Below, in pieces: positions 27,815 to 35,854 of a stretch of 64,000 bases of DNA (the first letter of the stretch is position 1; every line of letters begins with the position of its first letter). Made by a program: the position numbers and the translations under genes. The stretch is from Bacteriovoracaceae bacterium (GTDB lineage Bacteria; Bdellovibrionota; UBA1018). Under the pieces are notes generated by a model, which made no database searches, was not told the origin of the DNA, and was given only the letters and a program-made list of their open reading frames with translations. The DNA lies in contig CANFJX010000007.1 in NCBI GenBank assembly GCA_947447665.1, forward strand, positions 1 to 64,000, in the 5' to 3' direction.

Positions 27815-27843
27815 AGATTACTGAAGTTGAAATTTTGTGTCAA
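27815..27843 (-). promoter_or_regulatory. Sigma70-type promoter of the nuo2-nuo run
   Basis: On the minus strand a perfect TTGACA -35 (27838-27843) is followed by 17 bases and TAATCT as -10 (27815-27820). The start would be near 27808, giving a ~45-nt leader before nuoA2. It is the only strong promoter-like sequence noticed ahead of the 25 nuo genes. It overlaps the candidate mfd promoter on the other strand. Confidence 0.6.
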
Positions 27844-27855
27844 GGTAAGTAGAGT
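27827..27855 (+). promoter_or_regulatory. Candidate mfd promoter, overlapping the nuo promoter
   Basis: TTGAAA (27827-27832), a 17-base spacer and TAGAGT (27850-27855) lie just before the mfd ATG at 27864. The eight-base distance from -10 to ATG would make the mRNA leaderless or nearly so. No Shine-Dalgarno site is visible. This element and the nuo promoter share bases 27827-27843, so polymerase should not sit on both at once. Confidence 0.45.
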
Positions 27856-27863
27856 AAAACCTG

Positions 27864-30800
27864 ATGCTTTCCCCAAAATTGGAGGAAATTTTTGAGCTGA
27901 TCTCCAGAGCAAGCGATTCTGTTCGAATTCGCGGCGCCCCTCCGAGTGCCCGAGCCTACTTTGTCGCCCGACTGCTCGAAAAGGAGGCAACCGCCCAAGG
28001 CCGAACCCGCCGCAAGATCATTCTTTGTCCGAGTGATGACGTTGCGCTTGAGTTTTGCTCAGACCTGCAGGCTATTTTTTCAGTAATATCTGCCAATTCT
28101 ATTAGGATCAGCCATTTGCCAAGCTGGGAGCAATCGCCCTACAGCTCAATCGCTCCGTCGATCCGCACACGAAATGCCCGAATCGGGATCTTATCTGCTT
28201 TGACACAACCCCAAGGCCCAGAGGTTATTGTCACGACATTTGCCGCCTCCATTCAGGCTGCGCTCCCCCGAGATCTTTGCGCTCAATGGACTCTAAACCT
28301 CAAGACTAACAGCAGGGCGGAGTCACATTTTCAGCTCGCTACCTTACTCACTGAACGGGGCTATCAGCGAGTCGACCGAGTAGAAGATCCGGGGACTTTT
28401 TCAATCCGAGGAGATATCTTCGACTTATTCGTTCCTCACGCTAATCATCCGGTTCGAGTGGAGTTTTTTGGGGATGAAATCGAGAGGATCCGAGAGTTCG
28501 ATGCGGGATCTCAGAGAACCCGATCGACGGACGGGAACGATCTCAAGGAACTTAGGATTCCCCCCGCCCGGGAGGTCCTCATTAACCCGGGGACTGCCAC
28601 TCAGTTGAGAGAAAGATTAAAAACCCACGCAGATGACCTCGGGATCCCACGCTCCGTTCGGGATCCGATTTTGTCGGCCATCCGAGAAGGAATTTATCCG
28701 GATCATTCGGATACATGGGTCCCGTTTGTTTATTCCAATCCTTCGACGCTATGGGAGTATCTCTTTCAGAACAACGACGAGGGGGCGCCGCTCGTGATTT
28801 GGAACGACGAGCTCAGTTGCCAGCAGAGTTGGAAACAATTTTACGAAGAGCAGTCCGAACTAAGCTCCGAGCTAGAGAAGGGTTCAAAAATTCTCCCGCA
28901 ACTCAAGGACCTCTACCCAGAACCGGAGAAGTGGTTTGATCGCCTAAGGCAGCCACAGGCGCTCTTCATGGACCAGCTCCAGCTCATGGAAACTCGAGAG
29001 CAATCCTCATCTACGCACCTCTTTGAGCTTCAGATTGAATCCAACACCACCCATCCTCAGAAATATACACTCCCTCACCTAGAGGGGAATCTGAAAACCC
29101 TCAATAAGTCAGGATTTCGAACGACTATATTTTCATCCACCCAAAGCCAAATGGCGCGATTTCAAAGCCACTTTGTAGAAAAGGGAATCTCCGCGAATCT
29201 CGCCCTAGGAAGTCTCTCGGGAGGTTTTGAGTGGGTGTCCGAGGGTATTCTTTTTTTGACCGAAGAGGAGATTCTCAATCGTCCCGAAACTAGAAAAAAA
29301 AGGCGGAGTCAAAGCCAACAAAACCAATCTAGCTCACAAGAATGGTCAGAAATCCAAGCATTGTCGGATCTTTTAATGGGTGATTACATCGTGCACCGAG
29401 ATCACGGGGTCGGTCAGTACCAAGGGTTAGTCAGGCTCACTCTCTCAGGCGCTCCCAGCGATTTTATCCAACTAGAGTATGCAAACAAAGATAAGCTCTA
29501 CCTTCCTATTTACCGATTGAACTTGGTTCAAAAATATATCGGCTCAGGTGGCAAAGCAGCGCTGGACCGGCTCGGTAGCCAACAGTTTTCCGTAGCGAAG
29601 GAAAAGGCGAGGGATTCGGCCAAAAAATTAGCCATTAATCTCCTCCAACTCTACGCTGAAAGGAAGTTGCGCCCGGGAATCCGCTTCTCCCCCCCAGATT
29701 CAGACTACAACGAATTCGAAGCCAAGTTTCCGTTTGATGAGACACCCGATCAAATGAAAGCCATTCAGATGGTTCTAAATGATTTTGAATCCGGCCAAAT
29801 GATGGATCGCCTCATCTGCGGTGACGTAGGCTATGGGAAAACGGAGGTGGCAATACGAGCAGCATTTCGGGCCGTCAGCGAAGGAAAGCAGGTCGCAGTC
29901 CTAGTTCCAACCACGATTTTAGCGCTGCAGCACGAGCAAACCTTCAAATCTAGAATGAGCGGGAATCCCATTGTCATCGAATCATTAACTCGATTCAAAT
30001 CCCAGAGATCACAAAAGGAGACCCTTAAATTACTAGAGACAGGCAGGGTCGACATCGTGATCGGCACGCACCGCCTCTTATCGCGGGATGTATTATTTAA
30101 GGATTTGGGACTTCTGATTATTGACGAGGAACACCGTTTCGGAGTTGAGCACAAAGAACGACTTAAAACATTCAAACTCAATACCCATGTGCTTACGCTG
30201 ACAGCAACACCGATTCCGCGCACGCTGCACATGTCACTCTCAGGACTGAGAGATATTAGCCTCATCAATACCCCTCCAGTCGACCGACTCCCTATCAGGA
30301 CTTTTGTTTCCAAATATGATGAGTCGGTCGTAAAAAAGGCCATTGAATTTGAGATTGCTCGGGGCGGTCAGGTTTTCTTTCTTCATAATCGAGTACAGAC
30401 GATCGAAAAATTCGCGGAGCGCATCCGAGAACTTGTCCCTAATGCTCGAGTCATTGTGGCACACGGTCAAATGGACCAGGGCAAGCTGGAAAAAACCGTG
30501 GCCTCCTTTTATCAAAAAGCCGCTGATGTCCTCGTGACCACGACCATCATAGAATCAGGTTTGGACCTGCCGTCGGCTAACACCATTCTCATTACCCGAG
30601 CAGACACGCTCGGTCTAGCTCAGCTCTATCAAGTGAGGGGTCGAGTGGGTCGCGGGCAGCAAAGGGCCTATGCCTACTTATTCATCCCGGAAGAAGGAAT
30701 GCTCACCGCCGACGCGCTCAGACGCCTGGAGGTCATTCAAAAATTCGTTGAGCTCGGAAGCGGCTTCAGCATTGCGTCCCACGACTTGGAAATTCGCGGG

Positions 30801-31376
30801 GGAGGGGATCTTCTAGGGCCGCAACAGTCGGGAAATATTGGGGCGGTCGGTTTTGATCTATATATGGAGCTCCTAGATGAGGCTGTTAGAGAAATTCAAA
30901 ATCAGCCGCCCGCCCCTGAGTTGAATCAAAAGGAACCGGAGATTCGAACCCCGTTTCCAGCTTTTTTCTCTGATGAGTTTGTTCCAGACGTGCGTCAAAG
31001 ACTATCCCTTTACCGCAGGTTTTCATCCTCTCGACAGGAAAGTGAAATCGACTTTCTTGAGGAAGAAGTGAGAGACCGATTCGGCCCACTGCCGATGGAG
31101 GCTAAAAACCTGATCTGGATCATTCGAGTTAAATTACAACTCAAAAAATTAGGAATTGAGGCCCTCACTGTTGGGCCCGAAAAAATTTCATTACTTCCTG
31201 GTAAGGAAAGCCCCTTTGACCCGACGCGAACCATCGCTCTTTTATCGTCCGACCCCAAGCGCTACCAAATCACCCCAGATTCCAAATTGATTGTTCAAAT
31301 GGCAGTCACTTCAATTCAGGATTTATTCTTTGCGCTGGAAAAACTAGCTCGAGATTTTTCTCCTCATAGAGCCTAG
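27864..31376 (+). CDS. mfd: Transcription-repair coupling factor Mfd
   Basis: Large ATP-dependent translocase (1170 residues) that removes RNA polymerase stalled at DNA damage and recruits the UvrAB repair proteins. The N-terminal third resembles UvrB (SHLPSWEQSPYSS..., GTFSIRGDIFD). The polymerase-interaction domain is near residues 500-560 (GDYIVHRDHGVGQY...). The RecG-like motor follows with Walker A GDVGYGKTEVAIRAAF, DEEH in LLIIDEEHRFG, and TATPIPRTL. The C-terminal regulatory domain is present. It is divergent from nuoA2, and 22 bp separate it from the next gene. uvrA lies about 4.5 kb downstream on the same strand. Confidence 0.98.
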   Translation: MLSPKLEEIFELISRASDSVRIRGAPPSARAYFVARLLEKEATAQGRTRRKIILCPSDDVALEFCSDLQAIFSVISANSIRISHLPSWEQSPYSSIAPSIRTRNARIGILSALTQPQGPEVIVTTFAASIQAALPRDLCAQWTLNLKTNSRAESHFQLATLLTERGYQRVDRVEDPGTFSIRGDIFDLFVPHANHPVRVEFFGDEIERIREFDAGSQRTRSTDGNDLKELRIPPAREVLINPGTATQLRERLKTHADDLGIPRSVRDPILSAIREGIYPDHSDTWVPFVYSNPSTLWEYLFQNNDEGAPLVIWNDELSCQQSWKQFYEEQSELSSELEKGSKILPQLKDLYPEPEKWFDRLRQPQALFMDQLQLMETREQSSSTHLFELQIESNTTHPQKYTLPHLEGNLKTLNKSGFRTTIFSSTQSQMARFQSHFVEKGISANLALGSLSGGFEWVSEGILFLTEEEILNRPETRKKRRSQSQQNQSSSQEWSEIQALSDLLMGDYIVHRDHGVGQYQGLVRLTLSGAPSDFIQLEYANKDKLYLPIYRLNLVQKYIGSGGKAALDRLGSQQFSVAKEKARDSAKKLAINLLQLYAERKLRPGIRFSPPDSDYNEFEAKFPFDETPDQMKAIQMVLNDFESGQMMDRLICGDVGYGKTEVAIRAAFRAVSEGKQVAVLVPTTILALQHEQTFKSRMSGNPIVIESLTRFKSQRSQKETLKLLETGRVDIVIGTHRLLSRDVLFKDLGLLIIDEEHRFGVEHKERLKTFKLNTHVLTLTATPIPRTLHMSLSGLRDISLINTPPVDRLPIRTFVSKYDESVVKKAIEFEIARGGQVFFLHNRVQTIEKFAERIRELVPNARVIVAHGQMDQGKLEKTVASFYQKAADVLVTTTIIESGLDLPSANTILITRADTLGLAQLYQVRGRVGRGQQRAYAYLFIPEEGMLTADALRRLEVIQKFVELGSGFSIASHDLEIRGGGDLLGPQQSGNIGAVGFDLYMELLDEAVREIQNQPPAPELNQKEPEIRTPFPAFFSDEFVPDVRQRLSLYRRFSSSRQESEIDFLEEEVRDRFGPLPMEAKNLIWIIRVKLQLKKLGIEALTVGPEKISLLPGKESPFDPTRTIALLSSDPKRYQITPDSKLIVQMAVTSIQDLFFALEKLARDFSPHRA

Positions 31377-31384
31377 ATTAGAGC

Positions 31385-31390
31385 TATAGT
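31385..31390 (+). promoter_or_regulatory. Possible -10 element before the first PPIase
   Basis: TATAGT lies seven bases before the ATG at 31398, in the short gap after mfd. No clear -35 hexamer and no Shine-Dalgarno site are seen. It fits the same -10/ATG spacing as several other genes here. Confidence 0.25.
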
Positions 31391-31397
31391 ATTGCGC

Positions 31398-32237
31398 ATG
31401 ATTAGATTTTTCGGCACTCGATTTTTCATATTACCTCTTCTTCTAGCTCTCACCCCTGTGCTTTTCAGTCCGCAACTCGATGCATCAACTGAACTTGCTA
31501 AGATCAATCACACGGTCATTACTCTAGAGGAATTCAATCGAAGGTATCAGGAAAATCTCAAGTTTTTCCCTCTCAAAGCCCCCTCTAAAAAAGCTGTTCT
31601 GGACGACCTCATTAAAAGAGAGCTGGGAGTTCAAGAAGCAAAAAAACAGGATTTAGACAAAAGCCCTGAGGTTGCCGACAAAATTAATACGGTTCTTTTT
31701 AACTCACTCGTCGAAAAGAATCTTACGCATGAGATTGAAGCGCTTCGAGTTTCTGATCACGATGCTAGAGAGCATTACAAAACTGCCCCCATCATTAGAA
31801 CGAGCCATATTCTAGTAGCACTCTCTCCTCATGCGGCGCTGGATGATCAAAAAAGGGCCTTAGCAAAAATTAAAAAAATTCAATCTGAACTCAACCTCAA
31901 GAAAACCTTTGCTGAAATCGCCCAGATTTATTCAGATGGACCCGCCGCTCCCATGGGAGGAGATATTGATTACCAAACGAAGGATCGGCTCGACCCCATT
32001 TATTACGAGACTGCATTGAATCTTAAGAAGCCGGGTCGAGTCAGTGAAATCGTTCGAACTCCCTTCGGATACCAGATCATTCGGCTGACGGCGATCAAAC
32101 CCTGGGAAGAGGTCGATAAAACCCAAGTCAAACGGGCAGCACTCGAGGAGCAAAAAAACAAGATTTTTGAGAAATATATGAGCCATCTAAGGGATAGGGC
32201 CCAGGTCAGCACCCACCCGGAGTTACTTTCGGAGTAA
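31398..32237 (+). CDS. PpiC-type periplasmic peptidyl-prolyl isomerase
   Basis: Exported foldase of 279 residues. A signal sequence (basic start, then FFILPLLLALTPVLF, likely cleavage near LDAS) leads to a SurA_N-like helical region. A parvulin domain follows at about residues 130-230 (RTSHILVAL..., FAEIAQIYSDGPAAPMGGDIDY, FGYQIIRL). It would isomerise proline bonds and chaperone outer-membrane or exported proteins in the periplasm. The longest frame begins at TTG 31392, but the ATG at 31398 gives the better signal peptide. A second, longer SurA-like gene follows; the pair likely share work. Confidence 0.88.
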   Translation: MIRFFGTRFFILPLLLALTPVLFSPQLDASTELAKINHTVITLEEFNRRYQENLKFFPLKAPSKKAVLDDLIKRELGVQEAKKQDLDKSPEVADKINTVLFNSLVEKNLTHEIEALRVSDHDAREHYKTAPIIRTSHILVALSPHAALDDQKRALAKIKKIQSELNLKKTFAEIAQIYSDGPAAPMGGDIDYQTKDRLDPIYYETALNLKKPGRVSEIVRTPFGYQIIRLTAIKPWEEVDKTQVKRAALEEQKNKIFEKYMSHLRDRAQVSTHPELLSE

Positions 32238-32303
32238 TTCACCGACAATGAGACTTACTGGTTCAGGCTGGAATTCTATCCCGTTTCATGTACAAATTGA
32301 ATC

Positions 32304-33320
32304 ATGACCGTTTCCGAAAAAACCCAGCACTCGCACTCAAACCGATCGAATCACAAACTCCCTTATCGACGGATCGCCCTCAGCTTCATGCTGATCCTAC
32401 TTGGAGAGCGAATTTATGCTGCTGAACAGATCGTGCTGGATAGGCTCGAGGCTTATGTTAATGCTCAGCCCATCCTGCATTCAGATGTTGTCAAGTATAC
32501 CAAGACTCTCGGGCTAAGGTCCCAAATCGATCCTCTTTACGCTCACTCGGAAATGGCTAAAAAGGGAAAAGATGCAACGCAGGATGAAATCATCGACGCC
32601 ATTATCAATGACCGCTTGATTGAAAAAGAGTTTCCAAAAAATGACTCCGAAGTAGAGCAAGAGATCAGCACGATCCAATCCACCAATCACATTGATCGGA
32701 ACTCCCTCAAGGAAGCGCTCAAGCGAGAGGGATTCTCTTTTCCTGATTACTTTGATCTTATTCGAGAATCAGCAAGCAAGAAGGAACTCATCGGAAGGGA
32801 AATTCAAACTAAAGTGAGTGTCTCTGATGATGACGTAAAAAATTACTACCTCAATCACTTACCCAAAAGCGCTAAGTCTCACCGTGCATTTCATATTCAA
32901 CTGGTTTCGATTAACCCGAAGAACTACAAATCTACGTCTGCAGCCACCAAAACGGCCCAAGATTCCCTCAAGAAAATTCGAGGAGGGGAGCCCTTTGAGG
33001 AAGTTGCAAAGAGAATCAGTGATGACGCGACCGCTTCGATGGGAGGGGATCTCGGCTACCTCAACGACGACCAAATTAATCCAGAGATCAAGGATGCGCT
33101 TAAAGCTCTGCAAATCGGCCAAGTAAGTGAAATTTTTACTGATGGCTCGGGTCGCCAGTTGATCTTAAAACTGGTCGACATTCGTTCGACTGAAACGGAA
33201 CAATTGGAAAAAATGAAGGAAGAAATTCGATCTCAACTCATGGCGAAGGAATACGAACAGCAAATTAAGCTTTGGGTCGAGCGAAAAAGACAGTCTGCTG
33301 TCATTCACATCCAAAAATGA
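32304..33320 (+). CDS. surA: SurA-like periplasmic chaperone/peptidyl-prolyl isomerase
   Basis: Exported protein of 338 residues. After a hydrophilic N-terminus of ~23 residues comes a hydrophobic signal (RIALSFMLILLGERIYAAEQ). The SurA_N domain follows (LEAYVNAQPILHSDVVKYTK, IIDAIINDRLIEKEF), and then one parvulin domain at about 190-300 (HIQLVSIN, FEEVAKRISDDATASMGGDLGYL). It has a single PPIase domain, whereas E. coli SurA has two. The role is outer-membrane protein folding. It overlaps pdxA by four bases (ATGA), as surA and pdxA are linked in many Gram-negatives. TACAAA lies seven bases before the ATG and may be a -10. Confidence 0.85.
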   Translation: MTVSEKTQHSHSNRSNHKLPYRRIALSFMLILLGERIYAAEQIVLDRLEAYVNAQPILHSDVVKYTKTLGLRSQIDPLYAHSEMAKKGKDATQDEIIDAIINDRLIEKEFPKNDSEVEQEISTIQSTNHIDRNSLKEALKREGFSFPDYFDLIRESASKKELIGREIQTKVSVSDDDVKNYYLNHLPKSAKSHRAFHIQLVSINPKNYKSTSAATKTAQDSLKKIRGGEPFEEVAKRISDDATASMGGDLGYLNDDQINPEIKDALKALQIGQVSEIFTDGSGRQLILKLVDIRSTETEQLEKMKEEIRSQLMAKEYEQQIKLWVERKRQSAVIHIQK

Positions 33321-34342
33321 AAAAACCTATTTTAGTCTTAACCCCTGGAGACCCTTCAGGCATCGGCCCCGAAATAACCTGGAAGGCACTCCAAGCGATC
33401 CATCAAAGCAATCTACCTCAAAATTTCTCTATTCTTTGCGTAGGAGCTCAAGGTCCATGGGAACATCTCAAAGCTCCAGTTCACCTTTTTAGTGCCCACG
33501 AAAACGTCGAAGCTGCTGCAGAACAATTCCAAAAGGCTACATCAGATCAACCTAAAGTTTGGCTTTTACCCGCACCCTCCAAGGCCCCTGACTCGCGATT
33601 TTTAGAGGGCTACCAAGCAGGCTGGGCCATTGAGCAAGCTACCCAGCTCGTCCTTCAGGGCAAAGCCGCCGCTCTCGTCACAGGCCCAATCAGTAAAGAG
33701 CGCCTTCAAAAGGGGGGATACCTCTTTCCGGGACATACCGAATTTCTCGCTCAGCTCTGTGGGGTCGAAGAAGTCACGATGATGTTAGCCAATGAACATC
33801 TTCGCGTTAGCCTCGTTACAACTCATCTTGCTATTAAGGACGTAGCAGCCGCGCTAGATTTTGACTGCATTCGGCGGGCAGTTCTTCAGACTCTCAGCAG
33901 CTTAACCAAGTTCTGGAGAATTCCTTGTCCAAAAATTGCTATCACTGGGCTCAATCCGCACTGCGGGGAGTCTGGCCTTTTTGGAAGGGAAGAAATCGAT
34001 CTCATTCAACCATTGATTCAAACCCTTCAGGTTGAATTTGGAAATAAAGTTGAAATTTCAGGGCCATTTCCGGCGGATACCTATTTTGCGCGACAGATCA
34101 GCCTACCAAGATCCGAGCGACATGATGCAGTAGTCTGCATGTATCACGACCAAGGTCTAATCCCAGTGAAGCTTCTTGATTTCCATAGAACGGTCAATGT
34201 AACGTTGGGCCTGCCTATGATACGTACGTCAGTGGACCACGGAGTAGGCTTTGACATTGCAGGCAAGGGAATTGCAAATCCATCGAGCCTTCAAGCAGCT
34301 ATTGAACTCGCAGTTCAGTTGACTGGAAAAACTACTCTTTAA
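33317..34342 (+). CDS. pdxA: 4-hydroxythreonine-4-phosphate dehydrogenase
   Basis: NAD-dependent enzyme of the DXP-dependent vitamin B6 pathway. It oxidises 4-phosphohydroxy-threonine, which feeds pyridoxine phosphate synthesis with PdxJ. The family motifs are present: LTPGDPSGIGPEI at the start, TGPISKERLQKGGYLFPGHTE, TTHLAIKDV and MYHDQGLIPVKLL with metal-binding His. The start is the ATG at 33317, overlapping the surA stop; a frame 15 codons longer lies inside surA. At 341 residues it is of normal length. Confidence 0.96.
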   Translation: MKKPILVLTPGDPSGIGPEITWKALQAIHQSNLPQNFSILCVGAQGPWEHLKAPVHLFSAHENVEAAAEQFQKATSDQPKVWLLPAPSKAPDSRFLEGYQAGWAIEQATQLVLQGKAAALVTGPISKERLQKGGYLFPGHTEFLAQLCGVEEVTMMLANEHLRVSLVTTHLAIKDVAAALDFDCIRRAVLQTLSSLTKFWRIPCPKIAITGLNPHCGESGLFGREEIDLIQPLIQTLQVEFGNKVEISGPFPADTYFARQISLPRSERHDAVVCMYHDQGLIPVKLLDFHRTVNVTLGLPMIRTSVDHGVGFDIAGKGIANPSSLQAAIELAVQLTGKTTL

Positions 34343-34362
34343 TAAAAAGATCAGGAGAAGCT

Positions 34363-35802
34363 GTGACTCAATTGATCATCCGACCTTCTATTTTCCGAGA
34401 ATATGACATTCGTGGCCTTGCAGGTAAGGAGTTAAGTGCATCCTTCGCCAAGGCCCTAGGACTGACGTACGCCCAGTTCATTCGGGGTCGAACGCCAGCC
34501 GCTTCGCGGAAGCACCTCACGGTTGCAGTCGGAGAAGACTGTAGGATCAGCAGCGAAGGCTACGCCAGCGCCCTAGTGGAGGGCTTAACTCAGGGAGGGC
34601 TAGATGTCATCCGACTGGGAGTTTGCCCCACTCCTCTCACTTATTTTAGTGTTTTTGACTTAAATTTAGACGGCGGGATCATGGTCACAGGTTCCCACAA
34701 TCCTGCAGAATACAATGGATTCAAAACCTGCGTAGGAAAAGACACCCTTTATGGATCTCAAATTCAAGAAATTCGAGCTCTTATGGAGAAAAGGAACGAT
34801 TCCCAGGATATTCCCCAGCGTTTAGGGCAAATATCCGATTATCCCATTATTTCAAGATACACGGATTATATCATTTCTAAAGCCAGACCCCTTCAGAAGA
34901 AAAAAATTGTCCTAGATGCCGGAAATGGCACGGCTAGCACAGTTGCGCCTGAGCTCTTTCGAAAACTTGGGGCAGAGGTCATCCCGCTTTACTGCGAGCT
35001 GGACGGAAGGTTTCCTAACCATCACCCCGACCCGACGGTACCGGAAAACCTCAGACAGCTCGTCAAAACAGTTCTTGAGGAGAAAGCGGATTTTGGCCTC
35101 GCCTTCGATGGAGACTCGGACCGTTTAGGAGTAGTTGATAATCAAGGTCGAATTCTATTTGGAGATGAGCTCATGGTTTTATTTTCAAGAAGCGTCTTGA
35201 AGGAAAATCCTGGAGCTACGATTATCTCAGAGGTTAAGTCCAGCCATCGACTCTATGATGACATCCGAGCTAAGGGGGGTAATCCCATCATGTGGAAGAC
35301 GGGCCACTCGCTCATTAAATCTAAAATGAAGGAAACCAAAGCTTTGTTGGCAGGAGAGATGTCGGGTCATATTTTCTTTGCTGATCGCTACTTTGGTTTC
35401 GATGATGCCATTTATGCTGGGGTTCGAGTCTTTGAAATTCTATCAGATTCCCGCCGTCCCCTCTCTGAACACCTTTCAGATCTTCCGAGTAGCGTTTCAA
35501 CGCCTGAGATTCGCGTCGAATGCGACGAGGAGATGAAATTTCTACTGGTCGAGGAAACCAAGAAACTCCTCCATGCTCAATTTTCGATCAACGATATTGA
35601 TGGTGTACGAGTCGCCTTTCAGGATGGTTGGGGCTTAGTCCGAGCGTCCAACACCCAACCCGCTCTCGTTTTAAGATTTGAGGCCACGACGATCCCCGGT
35701 CTCAAAATCAATCGAGCAATTGTTGAGACCGCCCTCAGGAAAGCAGCCGAAAAAATTGGTCACCCTCCGATCGATACCGAAGCGACCGCTGGGAATCACT
35801 GA
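34363..35802 (+). CDS. Phosphomannomutase/phosphoglucomutase
   Basis: Alpha-D-phosphohexomutase (479 residues), which moves phosphate between C6 and C1 of mannose or glucose to supply sugar nucleotides for lipopolysaccharide and capsule. The phosphoserine loop is at residues 109-117 (TGSHNPAEYNG; Ser111), the metal loop is DGDSDRLG, and the sugar-binding loop is AGEMSGH. The opening IRPSIFREYDIRG is typical of AlgC/ManB-type enzymes. The start is a GTG at 34363 with AGGAG five bases upstream. It could be manB/algC or pgm; substrate cannot be settled from sequence. Confidence 0.92.
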   Translation: MTQLIIRPSIFREYDIRGLAGKELSASFAKALGLTYAQFIRGRTPAASRKHLTVAVGEDCRISSEGYASALVEGLTQGGLDVIRLGVCPTPLTYFSVFDLNLDGGIMVTGSHNPAEYNGFKTCVGKDTLYGSQIQEIRALMEKRNDSQDIPQRLGQISDYPIISRYTDYIISKARPLQKKKIVLDAGNGTASTVAPELFRKLGAEVIPLYCELDGRFPNHHPDPTVPENLRQLVKTVLEEKADFGLAFDGDSDRLGVVDNQGRILFGDELMVLFSRSVLKENPGATIISEVKSSHRLYDDIRAKGGNPIMWKTGHSLIKSKMKETKALLAGEMSGHIFFADRYFGFDDAIYAGVRVFEILSDSRRPLSEHLSDLPSSVSTPEIRVECDEEMKFLLVEETKKLLHAQFSINDIDGVRVAFQDGWGLVRASNTQPALVLRFEATTIPGLKINRAIVETALRKAAEKIGHPPIDTEATAGNH

Positions 35803-35854
35803 GAGCGTATTTATCCTTCCGTTTGACAGATCAGTTGGGTTATTCAGCTAGGAA

